Positions 1 to 8,558 of a DNA stretch of 64,000 nucleotides are shown here, one piece after another. Source of the stretch: Sphingomonas aliaeris (GTDB taxonomy: Bacteria > Pseudomonadota > Alphaproteobacteria > Sphingomonadales > Sphingomonadaceae). Under the pieces are notes generated by a model. It worked only from the letters and a program-made list of their open reading frames with translations. It did no database searches and was not told where the DNA came from. The position numbers and the translations under genes were made by a program. Numbering within the stretch: the first letter of the stretch is position 1; every line of letters starts with the position of its first letter. Location of the stretch: positions 1,056,501 through 1,120,500 of the forward strand of contig NZ_CP061035.1 in NCBI RefSeq assembly GCF_016743815.1, given 5' to 3'.

Positions 1-1
1 C

Positions 2-889
2 CTCCAGGCGCAGGTCGATGCGGTCGAGCAGCAGGTCAATCGCGTCACGGGCCAGAACGGCGCGGCGCTTTCGAGCGGCGCGAACATGGGCATGATCAGC
101 ACCGGTGGTGGCGATTTCGAAGGACAGATCGCATCCCTTCGTCGTGAAAACCTGCAATTGCAGGCGCAACTTGGCAAGACAGGTGTCGGCCGCGATCCCG
201 GCGTGGTTGCCGCCGAGGCGCAGCTCGCGGCCGTGCGGGCGCAATATTCGGACGATCATCCCGATGTGAAGCTGGCGGAGACACGCCTGGCGGCTGCCAA
301 GACCGCCGCATCGCAGTTCCAGACCAACAATGTCGCGGGAACCATCCAGCAGCAGATCGCGGCGAACAACAAGGCGATCTCTGACCTGAACAGCGCACGT
401 GGCCAGTCGCAGAGCCGCGCGATGCAGATGGCGGCGGCGCAGGCTCGCGGTCCGGTCGTCGCGCAGCAGGTGTCGCAATTGCAGGCGCGTGCCGACCAGA
501 TCCGCAACGACCTCGGCAAGGTGACGTCCAACCTGCTCAACGCCCGGTCGCTCGCCAAGCTGACCGAGGAGCAGCGCGGCGAACGTCTGACGCTGATCGA
601 TCCGCCGAACACGCCGGATCGGCCGACCAAGCCCAATCGTCCCGCATTGATCCTTGGCGGGATCGCGGCCGGACTGGGGCTGGGCTTCGTGCTCGCCTTC
701 CTGATCGAGCTCGTCCTTCGTCCGATCCGCAGCGCTGCAACGCTGACGGCGCTCACCGGCGCACCCCCGCTCGCGGTCGTTCCCGTGCTGTCGCACAAGC
801 GTCCGAAGACCGGGGGCCGGTGGGCCTGGTTCTCGCGCAAGAAGAAGCCGACCGAACAAAAGCTCGAAGAAGAGGGCCAATACGCGTGA
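2..889 (+). CDS. Polysaccharide chain-length determinant (Wzz/GumC type), C-terminal part
   Basis: The gene is cut by the window start: the frame is open from base 2 and 295 codons are visible. The protein begins in a long Gln/Ala-rich, coiled-coil-like region. It then shows the proline-rich stretch DPPNTPDRPTKPNRP typical of Wzz proteins just before the second membrane helix (ILGGIAAGLGLGFVLAFL). A basic cytoplasmic tail follows. Proteins of this family sit in the inner membrane and set the chain length of Wzx/Wzy-made polysaccharides. Its stop overlaps the GTG start of the next gene, a BY-kinase. That two-protein layout (chain-length protein plus separate kinase) is the one known from sphingan clusters such as gellan GelC/GelE. 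Family assignment is firm; the polymer is unknown. Confidence 0.88.
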   Translation, partial: LQAQVDAVEQQVNRVTGQNGAALSSGANMGMISTGGGDFEGQIASLRRENLQLQAQLGKTGVGRDPGVVAAEAQLAAVRAQYSDDHPDVKLAETRLAAAKTAASQFQTNNVAGTIQQQIAANNKAISDLNSARGQSQSRAMQMAAAQARGPVVAQQVSQLQARADQIRNDLGKVTSNLLNARSLAKLTEEQRGERLTLIDPPNTPDRPTKPNRPALILGGIAAGLGLGFVLAFLIELVLRPIRSAATLTALTGAPPLAVVPVLSHKRPKTGGRWAWFSRKKKPTEQKLEEEGQYA

Positions 890-1692
890 CCCAGGCAAGC
901 GAATGGGACTCTGGTACCGGCGACCGGCCGGTCTCGCCCGCGTCGGTACTTCGACGCAGTGAATCGACCGAATCGCTGGAGCGGTTCGATTCGACCAAGC
1001 GCGGCGTGTTCGGATTCAACAGTCGCGACCGCCGCTCGCGGCCGTTCAACCTGCTGCGCGCGCAGGTTTCGAAGCTGATGACGGCGAACAACTACAAGAT
1101 CATCGGCATGACCTCCGCCACGCCGCGCGTCGGCAAATCGTTCATGGCGAGCAACCTGGCGGCATCCATGTCGCGCATCCCGGGCACGCGGACCTTGCTG
1201 TTCGATCTCGATCTGCGCCGCGGGTCGATTGCGAAGACGTTCGACATTCCCGAAGGTCCGGGGATCAACTCCTTCCTGTCGGGGGAGATCGATTCCCTCG
1301 ATGCGGCCGCCTATGACATTCAGGGGACCAACCTCACGATCTTTCCATCGTTCCCCACCGACGATTCCTCGGCGGAACTGCTGTCGGGCAGCCGCCTGAA
1401 GACGTTGGTTAAGGCGATGCGCGGGCTGTCTGAAAACGTGATCTGCATCTGCGATCTTCCGCCCGCTTTCGCGAATGACGATACCGCCATCGTTCTCCGC
1501 GAGATCGACGGCTATCTGTTCGTCGTGGAAGAGGGCATGACGACCGCGCATCAGGTGCGCGATGCCATCGAATTGCTGAAGCCGGCACCGTGCCTCGGGA
1601 CCGTCCTGAACCGCTATCGTGGTGGGATCGGCGGGGACGATTATGGCTTCGGCTACGGGACTCAACGCTATTACGACGCCTATTATTCCTGA
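886..1692 (+). CDS. CpsD/CapB-type bacterial tyrosine kinase (BY-kinase)
   Basis: A 268-residue cytoplasmic ATPase-type kinase partner of the upstream chain-length protein. The GTG start overlaps the upstream stop (GTGA), so the two genes are translationally coupled; no in-frame ATG lies near. Walker A is at residues 77-85 (SATPRVGKS) and the Walker A' motif LLFDLDLRRG is at about 104-113. The C terminus is a tyrosine cluster (YGFGYGTQRYYDAYYS), the usual autophosphorylation tail of BY-kinases. Known relatives switch polymer length and export by cycling between phosphorylated and unphosphorylated states. The Walker A is slightly unusual (TPRVGKS rather than GEGKS), but the Lys and Ser are kept. 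Confidence 0.88.
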   Translation: MTQASEWDSGTGDRPVSPASVLRRSESTESLERFDSTKRGVFGFNSRDRRSRPFNLLRAQVSKLMTANNYKIIGMTSATPRVGKSFMASNLAASMSRIPGTRTLLFDLDLRRGSIAKTFDIPEGPGINSFLSGEIDSLDAAAYDIQGTNLTIFPSFPTDDSSAELLSGSRLKTLVKAMRGLSENVICICDLPPAFANDDTAIVLREIDGYLFVVEEGMTTAHQVRDAIELLKPAPCLGTVLNRYRGGIGGDDYGFGYGTQRYYDAYYS

Positions 1693-1781
1693 CGTAACAC
1701 ATCGGGCTTAAGGCGCGGGCGATCGGTCGATCCGGGTGACCCGGTCACGGTGTCGTCCCGCGCATGCATGGAATTGCGGCA

Positions 1782-2975
1782 ATGAAGATAGCGTATCTGA
1801 TCAATCGCTATCCAGCGGTTAGCCACAGCTTCATCCGCCGGGAAATCCTGGCGCTGGAGGCTGCGGGCGCGTCGGTCGAGCGCTTCTCTATCCGGCCCTT
1901 CGACCAGAACCTCCCGGATCCGGCGGACCGGGCGGAAGCGGACCGCACCCAAGTGGTGGTAAGCCAGGGTATCGCGGCGTTGTTCGCCGCGACGCTGAAG
2001 ATGCTGATAACCAGTCCCGCCCGCTTCTTCCATGCCTTGCGTATCGCGCTCAAAGCGTTCGCCGACGAACCGCGCCGTGGTTGGCGCCAGTTATTCTATC
2101 TCGTCGAGGCATGCTGGCTCGCCCGGAAGCTACGCGGCGTCGATCATCTCCACGCACATTTCGGCACCAATCCCGCCGCAGTCGCGCGATTGATCGGCGC
2201 GCTGACCGGCATTCCGTACAGTTTCACCGTTCACGGGCCCGACGAATTCGACGCGCCGGGCGCGTTAGATATCGCCGGCAAGATCGCGGACGCACGGCAC
2301 GTCATGGCGATCAGCTCCTATGGCCGCAGCCAGCTGATGCGCTGGAGCGATCCCGGTCATTGGTCGAAAATCGCGGTCGTGCCGTGCGGCGTGGACCGGG
2401 TGTTCACCGAAGCAAACGCGCCGCGTGCCGATTACGGAAAGACATTGTGCTGCGTCGCCCGGTTGAGCGCGCAAAAGGGTATTCCGCTCCTTATCGAGGC
2501 GGTCACGGAGCTTGCCTCCAGACGATCCGACTTCCGCCTCGTCCTGGTCGGCGATGGCGAGATGCGCGCGGAGATCGAGCGCATGATCGTGGACCGCGGC
2601 CTGTCGGAAATCGTCTCGATCACCGGCTTTGTCGGGGCAGCGCAGGTCCGCGACATCTTGCTGTCCAGCCGCGCGATGGTCCTGCCCAGTTTTGCCGAAG
2701 GGCTGCCGGTGGTCATCATGGAAGCCTTGGCGCTGGAAACGCCGGTGATCGTCACGGCGATCGCCGGCGTGCCGGAACTGGTCACCGAAGACTGCGGCTG
2801 GGTCATACCGGCAGGGTCGGTTCCCGCGCTGGTCCAGGCGATGGACGACGCACTCGACTGCGATACCGCAACGCTCGCCGCGAAAGGGCGGACGGGGCGT
2901 GCACGCGTGCTGGAGCGGCACGAATCCGGAAAGATCGGTGCCGATCTCGCGGCTCTTTTGCAGGACGTGGCATGA
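1782..2975 (+). CDS. Glycosyltransferase family 4
   Basis: A 397-residue GT-B fold glycosyltransferase (WcaL/colanic-acid type). The N-terminal half has HLHAHFGTNPA and FTVHGPDEFD. The C-terminal half has the family motif FAEGLPVVIMEALALETPV (E-x7-E, residues about 304-322) for nucleotide-sugar binding. An ATG six codons upstream (1764) is possible, but the chosen ATG starts directly with the MKIAYLINRYP strand typical of the family. It probably adds a sugar to the lipid-linked repeat unit at the cytoplasmic face. The stop overlaps the next gene start (ATGA). Donor and acceptor cannot be read from sequence. Confidence 0.85.
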   Translation: MKIAYLINRYPAVSHSFIRREILALEAAGASVERFSIRPFDQNLPDPADRAEADRTQVVVSQGIAALFAATLKMLITSPARFFHALRIALKAFADEPRRGWRQLFYLVEACWLARKLRGVDHLHAHFGTNPAAVARLIGALTGIPYSFTVHGPDEFDAPGALDIAGKIADARHVMAISSYGRSQLMRWSDPGHWSKIAVVPCGVDRVFTEANAPRADYGKTLCCVARLSAQKGIPLLIEAVTELASRRSDFRLVLVGDGEMRAEIERMIVDRGLSEIVSITGFVGAAQVRDILLSSRAMVLPSFAEGLPVVIMEALALETPVIVTAIAGVPELVTEDCGWVIPAGSVPALVQAMDDALDCDTATLAAKGRTGRARVLERHESGKIGADLAALLQDVA

Positions 2976-4159
2976 CCGGTGTGCTGCAGATACTGGCGAT
3001 CGTCCTGCTCGTACCGATCATCGTCATCGATACCGTTTTCCTCAGCGAAATCCTCTTCGGTCTCGCGGGCAGCGTAAAACCGATGCGTGCGGCGCCCAGA
3101 TCGTCCGTCGCGCTGTTGATCCCGGCGCATGACGAAGAGGCCAGTCTGCCCGCGATGCTGCCCGGCCTGCTGGACCTGAAGTCGAGCGGCGCGCGCGTCC
3201 TTTTGGTCGCGGACAATTGCACCGACGGTACGGCACGAACGGCGAGGGAGGCTGGGCTCGAGGTGGTCGAGCGCACCGATCCCGACCGGCGTGGCAAGGG
3301 CTATGCGCTCGCCTTCGGGCGCGACGAACTGGCGAAATCGGCGCCCGATATCGTCGTCATACTGGACGCGGATTGCGCGATCGACCGGGCCGCTTTGACC
3401 CGGATCGTCCAGCGCGCGACGATCACCGATCGCGTCGTCCAGGCCGCCTATGTCTTCCGCCCCGCACTGCATGCATCGGCGGCGGTGCAGATCTCCAATT
3501 TCGCGTTTGCGACGAAGAACATAGTCCGCCAGCGGGGGATCGCGCGGCTCGGCGGCCCGGCAATCCTGACCGGATCCGGCATGGCCTTCCCGTGGAGCAC
3601 GTTCGCCGCGCTCGATCTCGCGACGGGAAATGTCGTTGAGGATCTCGTCATGGGGATCGAACTGATCGAACGCGGCCTGCCGCCCGTATTCGAACCCGGC
3701 GCGACGGTATGGTCCGACAGCAGCGGCGATTCGGGCACCGAAACGCAGCGCGCCCGCTGGGAGGGCGGCTTCCTCGCCACGGCACGCAGCGTCGCACCGC
3801 GTCTGCTCGGGACGGGACTGATCCAGCGGCGTTGGTCCAAGATCTGGATGGGCGCACATTTGCTCGTTCCCCCGCTGACGCTGCTGCTGCTTGCGAACGT
3901 CGTTGTAACGCTGCTCGCGGCGCTGCTCGCACTCGGCACCGGAATGGTTACGCCGCTCCTCATCGGCGGCGGATTGCTGTGGGCGCTGATCGTCGCGGTC
4001 GCCGCCGCATGGGCGGTGGAAGGCCGCCGCCATATTAGCGGTATGACGCTGATCCGCCTGCCATTCTACATCGCCTGGAAACTCGCGCTCTACGCCCGCA
4101 TTCTTGGGGGAAAACGCTCCGTCGCCTGGGTCCGCACGGAACGGGTCGACCGCCCCTGA
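2972..4159 (+). CDS. Membrane glycosyltransferase family 2
   Basis: A 395-residue GT2 protein with an N-terminal membrane helix and C-terminal helices around residues 290-365. Catalytic signatures visible are DNCTDGTA, the metal-binding ILDADCAID (DxD) and TQRARWEGG, resembling the Q-x-x-R-W motif of processive GT2 enzymes. The ATG start overlaps the stop of the upstream GT4 gene, so the two are probably co-translated. The open frame extends much further upstream, but that part runs antisense-like through the GT4 gene and is not protein-like. A role in EPS repeat-unit assembly at the inner membrane is inferred from context. Confidence 0.85.
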   Translation: MTGVLQILAIVLLVPIIVIDTVFLSEILFGLAGSVKPMRAAPRSSVALLIPAHDEEASLPAMLPGLLDLKSSGARVLLVADNCTDGTARTAREAGLEVVERTDPDRRGKGYALAFGRDELAKSAPDIVVILDADCAIDRAALTRIVQRATITDRVVQAAYVFRPALHASAAVQISNFAFATKNIVRQRGIARLGGPAILTGSGMAFPWSTFAALDLATGNVVEDLVMGIELIERGLPPVFEPGATVWSDSSGDSGTETQRARWEGGFLATARSVAPRLLGTGLIQRRWSKIWMGAHLLVPPLTLLLLANVVVTLLAALLALGTGMVTPLLIGGGLLWALIVAVAAAWAVEGRRHISGMTLIRLPFYIAWKLALYARILGGKRSVAWVRTERVDRP

Positions 4160-4163
4160 AGCT

Positions 4164-4889
4164 TCAGTCGCGCGACGGTTCCAGGATTGACCGCAACCGT
4201 CGCGCAATATTGGCGAAGGTCCGCAGCACCGGGATCCGGTCGATCATCGGTTGCGTATCCGAGATATCGGACCGCGACGATCGTTGATAGCCAAGCTTGG
4301 GCGATGCGGCATAGGTAACGACATCGGGATGCAGCATCCGGAACACCGAATATGCACCATCGACATGCATCGGACCGTAGTCGGGCGATCCTGCGGGGCG
4401 GGTGAGAATGCCCTCCAGAAAGTCGATAACGCGCGGTATCACGCGGCCATTGAACGCAACGAACGGCGTCGTTTCGACTGCCTGCTCGGCCGGCAACGGC
4501 GTATCCGCGCCCCCGGGATGGGGCGCGTGCAATCGATACGCCCCGTAGAAGATGTCCCAGTCCCCGCCGAACAGGCGATCGAGCTGTGAGCGCCCCTCGG
4601 ACTGGAAATCACCCGAAAAGTTGAGATCGTCCTCCAGTATAAGGACGGTCTGGACCCCGTCGGCGCGCGCCTCACGAAGGATCTCCAGATGGCTCATGAA
4701 ACATCCCCGCGCGCCGAGGCTCGGGAAATCCGCAGGATCGGTTGGCCGCACCGCGTCGAAAAACGCGATCCGCGGATTTCCATTCGCACCGACGCGCTCA
4801 AGCTCCCTCGTCATCTCGCGCCGACGATCCGTCCGCTCGGGCAGATTGATGATCCGCACGCTATCGAACCTGGCCAGTATATCGCTCAT
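4164..4889 (-). CDS. Glycosyltransferase family 25 (LPS/EPS type)
   Basis: A 241-residue protein. The start MSDILARFDSVRIINLPERT carries the family-typical IINLPERTDRR segment, and VLILEDDLNFSG provides the acidic EDD motif of GT25. The ATG at 4889 is preceded by GGGAG with seven bases of spacing, which fixes the start although the frame stays open upstream. It converges on the GT2 gene at 4159 with only four bases between stops. It is the last gene of a minus-strand run of glycosyltransferases (7595 to 4164). GT25 enzymes typically add galactose or glucose to LPS; the acceptor here is unknown. Confidence 0.8.
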   Translation of the reverse strand: MSDILARFDSVRIINLPERTDRRREMTRELERVGANGNPRIAFFDAVRPTDPADFPSLGARGCFMSHLEILREARADGVQTVLILEDDLNFSGDFQSEGRSQLDRLFGGDWDIFYGAYRLHAPHPGGADTPLPAEQAVETTPFVAFNGRVIPRVIDFLEGILTRPAGSPDYGPMHVDGAYSVFRMLHPDVVTYAASPKLGYQRSSRSDISDTQPMIDRIPVLRTFANIARRLRSILEPSRD

Positions 4890-4945
4890 CGAACTGCTCC
4901 CGAAACGCTGGCTATTCTGGGGTTTGGATTGGCCTGAGACACCGA

Positions 4946-6013
4946 TCAAATACTCTTTGACCGCTGCATCCATGCCGGCGTCCGGTCGAACGGTTCGTCC
5001 CATGCGGTATGATCGGATGTCACGTCCGCCCGGCTCGGCAGGACCCCGCAGCCGATAAGATCGCGCCCCTCGCGACGGTTCAGGATGTGATACCCGCCCC
5101 GCCCGATCATCCGGCGCGTCATGTAGAAGGCATGGCCCGTGATCCAGGCGAGGTTCGCCGCGATCGCCGTGCTGCGCCCACCGATCAGCGAGAAACAGCG
5201 CCGGCGCGATCTGAACCAATATCGCGGCAAGGGCGGCCCGATCGTCAGGTCCTTGCGATTATACGCCATCCCGGTCGATGCGCCGCCGATATGGTGGACC
5301 TTGCTCGCCGGTTCGTGGCGGACGGTCCAGCCCGCCTTGCGCAGCCGGTGCGTCAGTTCGACTTCCTCGAAATACAGGAAGAAGGCGGTGTCGAACAATC
5401 CGGTCTGCTTCAACGCTGCGGCGCGGAACATCATGCTTGCGCCCGTCACCCAATCGACCTCGCCCGCATGCCCGTCGTCGAACACGATCGGCTCGATCCC
5501 GAGCAAACGCCCGATTCCCCCGGTCCGGGCACCGCGCAACAATTCGCGGCCGACCGATGGAAAGCGGAAAGCGGAACCGGACGGGCTGCCATCGTCGTTC
5601 AGCAACAGGCTGCCCACCGCCGCGCAGCGCGGATACCGGTCCAGCGTCTCGACCAGCGCCGAAACCGCGCCCGGCGTTACTTGCGTGTCGGGGTTGAGCA
5701 GATAGATATAATCCGGCGGACTGTCGGACTGCATCAACCGCAGCATCGCCTGGTTGTTGGCCCAGCCGAACCCGCCATTCACCGCCAGCGGCAGCACCGT
5801 AACCCAATCCGCAAGGTCGCTTCCCGCAACCCCCGCCTCCAGCCGCTCGACCGAGTCGTCGTTCGAAAAGCCGTCCGCAATCACCAGCCGCAGGTCGGGG
5901 AACTCAGCCCGCGCGCTCGCCAGCGCTCGGGCCGCGTCCAGCGCGAGAACCGGCGTGCGGAAATTCACCATGACCGCGGCGACGGATGTCGCCCCGGTTC
6001 GCGCTTCAGGCAT
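4946..6013 (-). CDS. Glycosyltransferase family 2 (rhamnosyltransferase-like)
   Basis: A 355-residue soluble GT2. It has the N-terminal AAVMVNFRTP strand, NGGFGWANNQA, the LLNPDTQV (D-x-D type) motif, DWVTGASMMFR and FLYFEEVELTHR, which together give the wbbL/rhamnosyltransferase pattern. The chosen ATG lies two bases after the stop of the upstream acetyltransferase gene, so the genes are co-transcribed; a TTG two codons earlier is possible. The reading frame extends upstream, but that part is antisense to hexapeptide repeats and not credible. It likely adds a deoxysugar or hexose to the EPS unit. Confidence 0.82.
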   Translation of the reverse strand: MPEARTGATSVAAVMVNFRTPVLALDAARALASARAEFPDLRLVIADGFSNDDSVERLEAGVAGSDLADWVTVLPLAVNGGFGWANNQAMLRLMQSDSPPDYIYLLNPDTQVTPGAVSALVETLDRYPRCAAVGSLLLNDDGSPSGSAFRFPSVGRELLRGARTGGIGRLLGIEPIVFDDGHAGEVDWVTGASMMFRAAALKQTGLFDTAFFLYFEEVELTHRLRKAGWTVRHEPASKVHHIGGASTGMAYNRKDLTIGPPLPRYWFRSRRRCFSLIGGRSTAIAANLAWITGHAFYMTRRMIGRGGYHILNRREGRDLIGCGVLPSRADVTSDHTAWDEPFDRTPAWMQRSKSI

Positions 6014-6015
6014 GA

Positions 6016-6549
6016 TCAAGACGTTGGTTCCCCGCGCATCGTGATCGTGGCCGGAACACCGATCGCCAGCGCCCGCGCCGGCACATCGACCAACACGACT
6101 GCGTTTGCCCCAACGATCGCACCGTCGCCAAGCGTAATCTTGCCGAGCACGACAGATCCCGCGCCAAGCTGCACGCCGCGCCCCAGCACCGGCGCGTCGT
6201 TCAGTGCGTCGAGCCGACGGATGCCCAGCGTGCAATTCTGCCGGATGATGCAATCGTCGCCGATCACCGTATCGCCGTGAACGACGATGCCCCCCTGATG
6301 TTCGACGACCACGTTCCGGCCGAGCACGACCGAATAGGGCAGTTCGATGCCATAGACGTCCCGGCACCGGCGGAAGAGCGCGCGATACAGTATGCTGAGC
6401 GGCGCGCGGAGCAACTTGGGGCGCACGCTCATCCGCCACACGCCGAAGCGATGCACGGCCACGGCCCGAAATCCGGGCTTGGTCCAGTCGCGGCCATGCG
6501 CGATCCAGTCTTCGCGAATCTGCGCGAACAGGGGCAGGTCGGCGTTCAT
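6016..6549 (-). CDS. Serine acetyltransferase-like hexapeptide-repeat acyltransferase
   Basis: A 177-residue left-handed beta-helix protein related to CysE. After an alpha-helical N terminus (IREDWIAHGRDWTKPGF) come hexapeptide turns (VVLGRNVVVEHQGGIVVHG, IGDDCIIRQNCTLGI, LGDGAIVGANAVVLVDV). The ATG overlaps the stop of the upstream GT2 gene (ATGA). CysE-like paralogues inside polysaccharide clusters usually transfer acetyl groups to sugars rather than to serine, so EPS acetylation is the more likely role; that is inference from position. It is intact, unlike the related frameshifted gene at 17078-17559. Confidence 0.78.
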   Translation of the reverse strand: MNADLPLFAQIREDWIAHGRDWTKPGFRAVAVHRFGVWRMSVRPKLLRAPLSILYRALFRRCRDVYGIELPYSVVLGRNVVVEHQGGIVVHGDTVIGDDCIIRQNCTLGIRRLDALNDAPVLGRGVQLGAGSVVLGKITLGDGAIVGANAVVLVDVPARALAIGVPATITMRGEPTS

Positions 6550-7595
6550 CGGCTCGCCGCCTGCTTGTACTCGATCAGTTCGGATTTCCTGCCACCGGCA
6601 TGGTCGCGCCGGAATCGGAGCAGGCCGAGCAACTCGGGGAACTTGCCCAGCATCAGGAAGATGCCGCTCGCCACCGCGATGCGCGGCGGCAGCGTGCGGG
6701 ACTTGGCGAGCGCGATCTGCGCCATCTTCGCGGGCCACACGAGCAACAGCGCCGCCGCGGCAAGCCACGCCACGACGCTGCCCGAGAGGATTGCGGCAAG
6801 CAAAGCGACGATGAAAAGTACCGGCATCGCCAATCCCCAGATCAGGATGCGGCGGCAATTGCGACGATAATCGGGATCGCGCAGTTCCGGGTGGCGGCTG
6901 GCCAGTTCGGCAAAGGCATGCCCGGCGCGCTTGCACCGCATCCACCATTGCCCGAAGTGCAGGATCGCGGCATCGTGCAGCGTCATTTCGCTGTCGATCC
7001 GCTCCAGCCGCCATCCCCCTGCGCGCAGCCGCGCCGCCATGTCGGGGTCCTCACCGGCGATCATTCCGGCATCATAGCCGCCGATCGCCTGCAACGGCGC
7101 GACCCGGCACAGCACGTCGCCGCCACAGGCCGATGCCGGCCCGACCGGCACGTTCCATTCGTCGTTGCAGAAGGCGTTGTAGATGGAGCGGTCGGGATAG
7201 CGTTCGCGGCGGCGGCCGAACACCAGCGCCAATGCGGGATCGCGGTCCAGCGCTGCCATGCCGGCCTCGAGCCAGCCCGGCTGCATCTCGCAATCGCCAT
7301 CCACCATCTGGACGTATTCCAGTGCCGGGTTTTGCGCGACCAGATAGGCCAATCCGGCATTGCGTGCGCGGGCGGCGGACAGGCGGGGCGGGGCGGTCAA
7401 CTCGATCGCATGCACGCCGCGCGACATCGTCATGGCGACACTGTCGTCCGACGATGCGGAGTCGACATAGACGCACGACACGCCCTCGGGCAGGGAATCG
7501 AGGCACCGCACAAGCCGGTCGCCTTCGTTGCGCCCGATCACGACGATACCCAGCCGATCCTGTTCATGACGCCGATTCTCTTCGTGGTGCGGCAA
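6546..7595 (-). CDS. Glycosyltransferase family 2 with C-terminal membrane helices
   Basis: A 349-residue GT2. It begins LGIVVIGRNEGDRLVRCLDS and has VDSASSDDSV, QMVDGDCEMQPGW (DxD-like) and IAGEDPDMAARLR (ED motif). Two or three hydrophobic helices follow at residues about 240-320. The only start available in frame is a TTG at 7595, right after a stop codon. A better-looking ATG at 7566-7564 (reading ATGAACAGG) is one base out of frame, so the real start may be hidden by a one-base deletion. It is the first gene of the minus-strand run, divergent from the WecG-like gene. Confidence 0.78.
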   Translation of the reverse strand: MPHHEENRRHEQDRLGIVVIGRNEGDRLVRCLDSLPEGVSCVYVDSASSDDSVAMTMSRGVHAIELTAPPRLSAARARNAGLAYLVAQNPALEYVQMVDGDCEMQPGWLEAGMAALDRDPALALVFGRRRERYPDRSIYNAFCNDEWNVPVGPASACGGDVLCRVAPLQAIGGYDAGMIAGEDPDMAARLRAGGWRLERIDSEMTLHDAAILHFGQWWMRCKRAGHAFAELASRHPELRDPDYRRNCRRILIWGLAMPVLFIVALLAAILSGSVVAWLAAAALLLVWPAKMAQIALAKSRTLPPRIAVASGIFLMLGKFPELLGLLRFRRDHAGGRKSELIEYKQAASR

Positions 7596-7757
7596 TTAAC
7601 TCACTTTCGCTGGACGTCGTTCATAGGTGTGACACATAGGCGGTTGTCAATTGGTTGCACTGCGGCATTTGCCCTCTAAAGGGGCAGGCCGTTTCCACCA
7701 GGTCCGGCGGATCGCGAAGGGCAGGGACGATATGGGTTCGGCGGGGCAAGCGATTTC
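7596..7757. promoter_or_regulatory. Divergent intergenic region between two glycosyltransferase transcripts
   Basis: This 162-base gap separates the minus-strand GT2 gene from the plus-strand WecG-like gene, so it must hold promoters for both directions. No confident -35/-10 pair was identified. Its right end contains one copy of an imperfect duplication described separately (7734-7755). Confidence 0.35.
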
Positions 7758-7802
7758 ATGACCGGATCATCGGCGACCACGGGTTCGGCTGGACAAGCGA
7801 TC
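7734..7802 (+). repeat. Imperfect 22-bp direct repeat, offset 47 bp, at the 5' end of the WecG-like gene
   Basis: GGGTTCGGCGGGGCAAGCGA at 7734 recurs as GGGTTCGGCTGGACAAGCGA at 7781, with 19 of 22 bases identical over the full repeat. The first copy reads M-G-S-A-G-Q-A-I-S-stop from an ATG at 7732. The second copy reads T-G-S-A-G-Q-A-I-F-L-D inside the gene. The layout suggests that the start region of the gene was duplicated in tandem, moving the used start to 7758. Confidence 0.7.
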
Positions 7803-8546
7803 TTCCTCGATATGGCCTTTGATCGCCTTGATTTCGAGGCGATGGTCGCATGGTTGGAACGGCGCCGCGCGGGCGACCGCTTCGCCTATGTCGTGACGCC
7901 GAACGTCGATCACATCGTCCAGATCGCCGGGGATCCGGTCAATCTGCGTCCCCTGTACGACGACGCCACGCTCCGCCTGTGCGACAGCAGGGTGCTGGCA
8001 AAGCTTGCGAAATTGCGCGGGATCGACTTGCCCGTCGTGCCGGGCAGCGATCTGGTTGTCGCGCTGTTCGACCGCGTGCTGGCGCCGGGCGACCGCTATT
8101 GCCTGATCGGCGGCAGCGATGAGCTGGCGAAACGGCTGCGCGCGAAATATCCGGATCTCGACCAGGTTCATCATGCCCCCCGATGGGTCTGCGCCGCGAT
8201 GCAGGAGCGCGCGCGGAAGCGGTGAGAGCGGCGGCAGCGGCGAATGCGCGCGTCATCCTGCTCGCCGTCGGCGCGCCGCAGCAGGAAATGCTCGCCCGTG
8301 AAATGGCGCAGGACGGTACGGTTTCCGGCACCGCCTTGTGCATCGGGGCGTCGATAGACTTCATCGTCGGCGCACAGCGCCGCGCGCCGAAAAGTCGTGC
8401 AACGTGCTGGAATTGAATGGGCGTGGCGCCTGGCGAGTGACCCCCGGCGGCTCGCCCGACGCTATCTGATCGAGGGTCCGAAAATATTTCTGCTCGTGGC
8501 TCGCTGGTCGAAACCAAAAGCTGATACACATCAGCCAAAAGCATAA
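7758..8546 (+). pseudogene. WecG/TagA/CpsF-family glycosyltransferase, two compensating frameshifts as sequenced
   Basis: The three pieces together give one ordinary family member of about 260 residues. Piece one (from ATG 7758) has FAYVVTPNVDHIVQI and LRLCDSRVLAKL, matching the donor-binding half, and runs to YPDLDQVHHAP. The conserved PPMGL then continues one base back in frame after the C6 run at 8176-8181. A second slip at the A4 run 8390-8393 restores the original frame for QRAGIEWAWRLASDPRRL and RRYLIEGPKIF, the family C terminus. The stop is TAA 8544-8546. Relatives (WecG, TagA, GumM) transfer ManNAcA, ManNAc or GlcA to lipid-linked sugars. It may be decayed or misread at two homopolymers. 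Confidence 0.8.
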
Positions 8547-8558
8547 CAGGTCGCACGA

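Noticed and set aside
256..1665. Long minus-strand open frame opposite the chain-length and kinase genes
   Set aside because: It is a high-GC shadow: Arg/Ala-rich, no family motif, while the plus strand has clear Wzz and BY-kinase motifs.
2432..4207. 591-codon minus-strand open frame opposite two glycosyltransferases
   Set aside because: No recognisable domain; the composition mirrors the codon bias of the plus-strand genes, which have intact catalytic motifs.
6016..6549. Annotation as CysE of cysteine synthesis
   Set aside because: The fold is CysE-like, but the gene overlaps glycosyltransferase genes at both ends, which favours sugar acetylation; the neutral call was kept.
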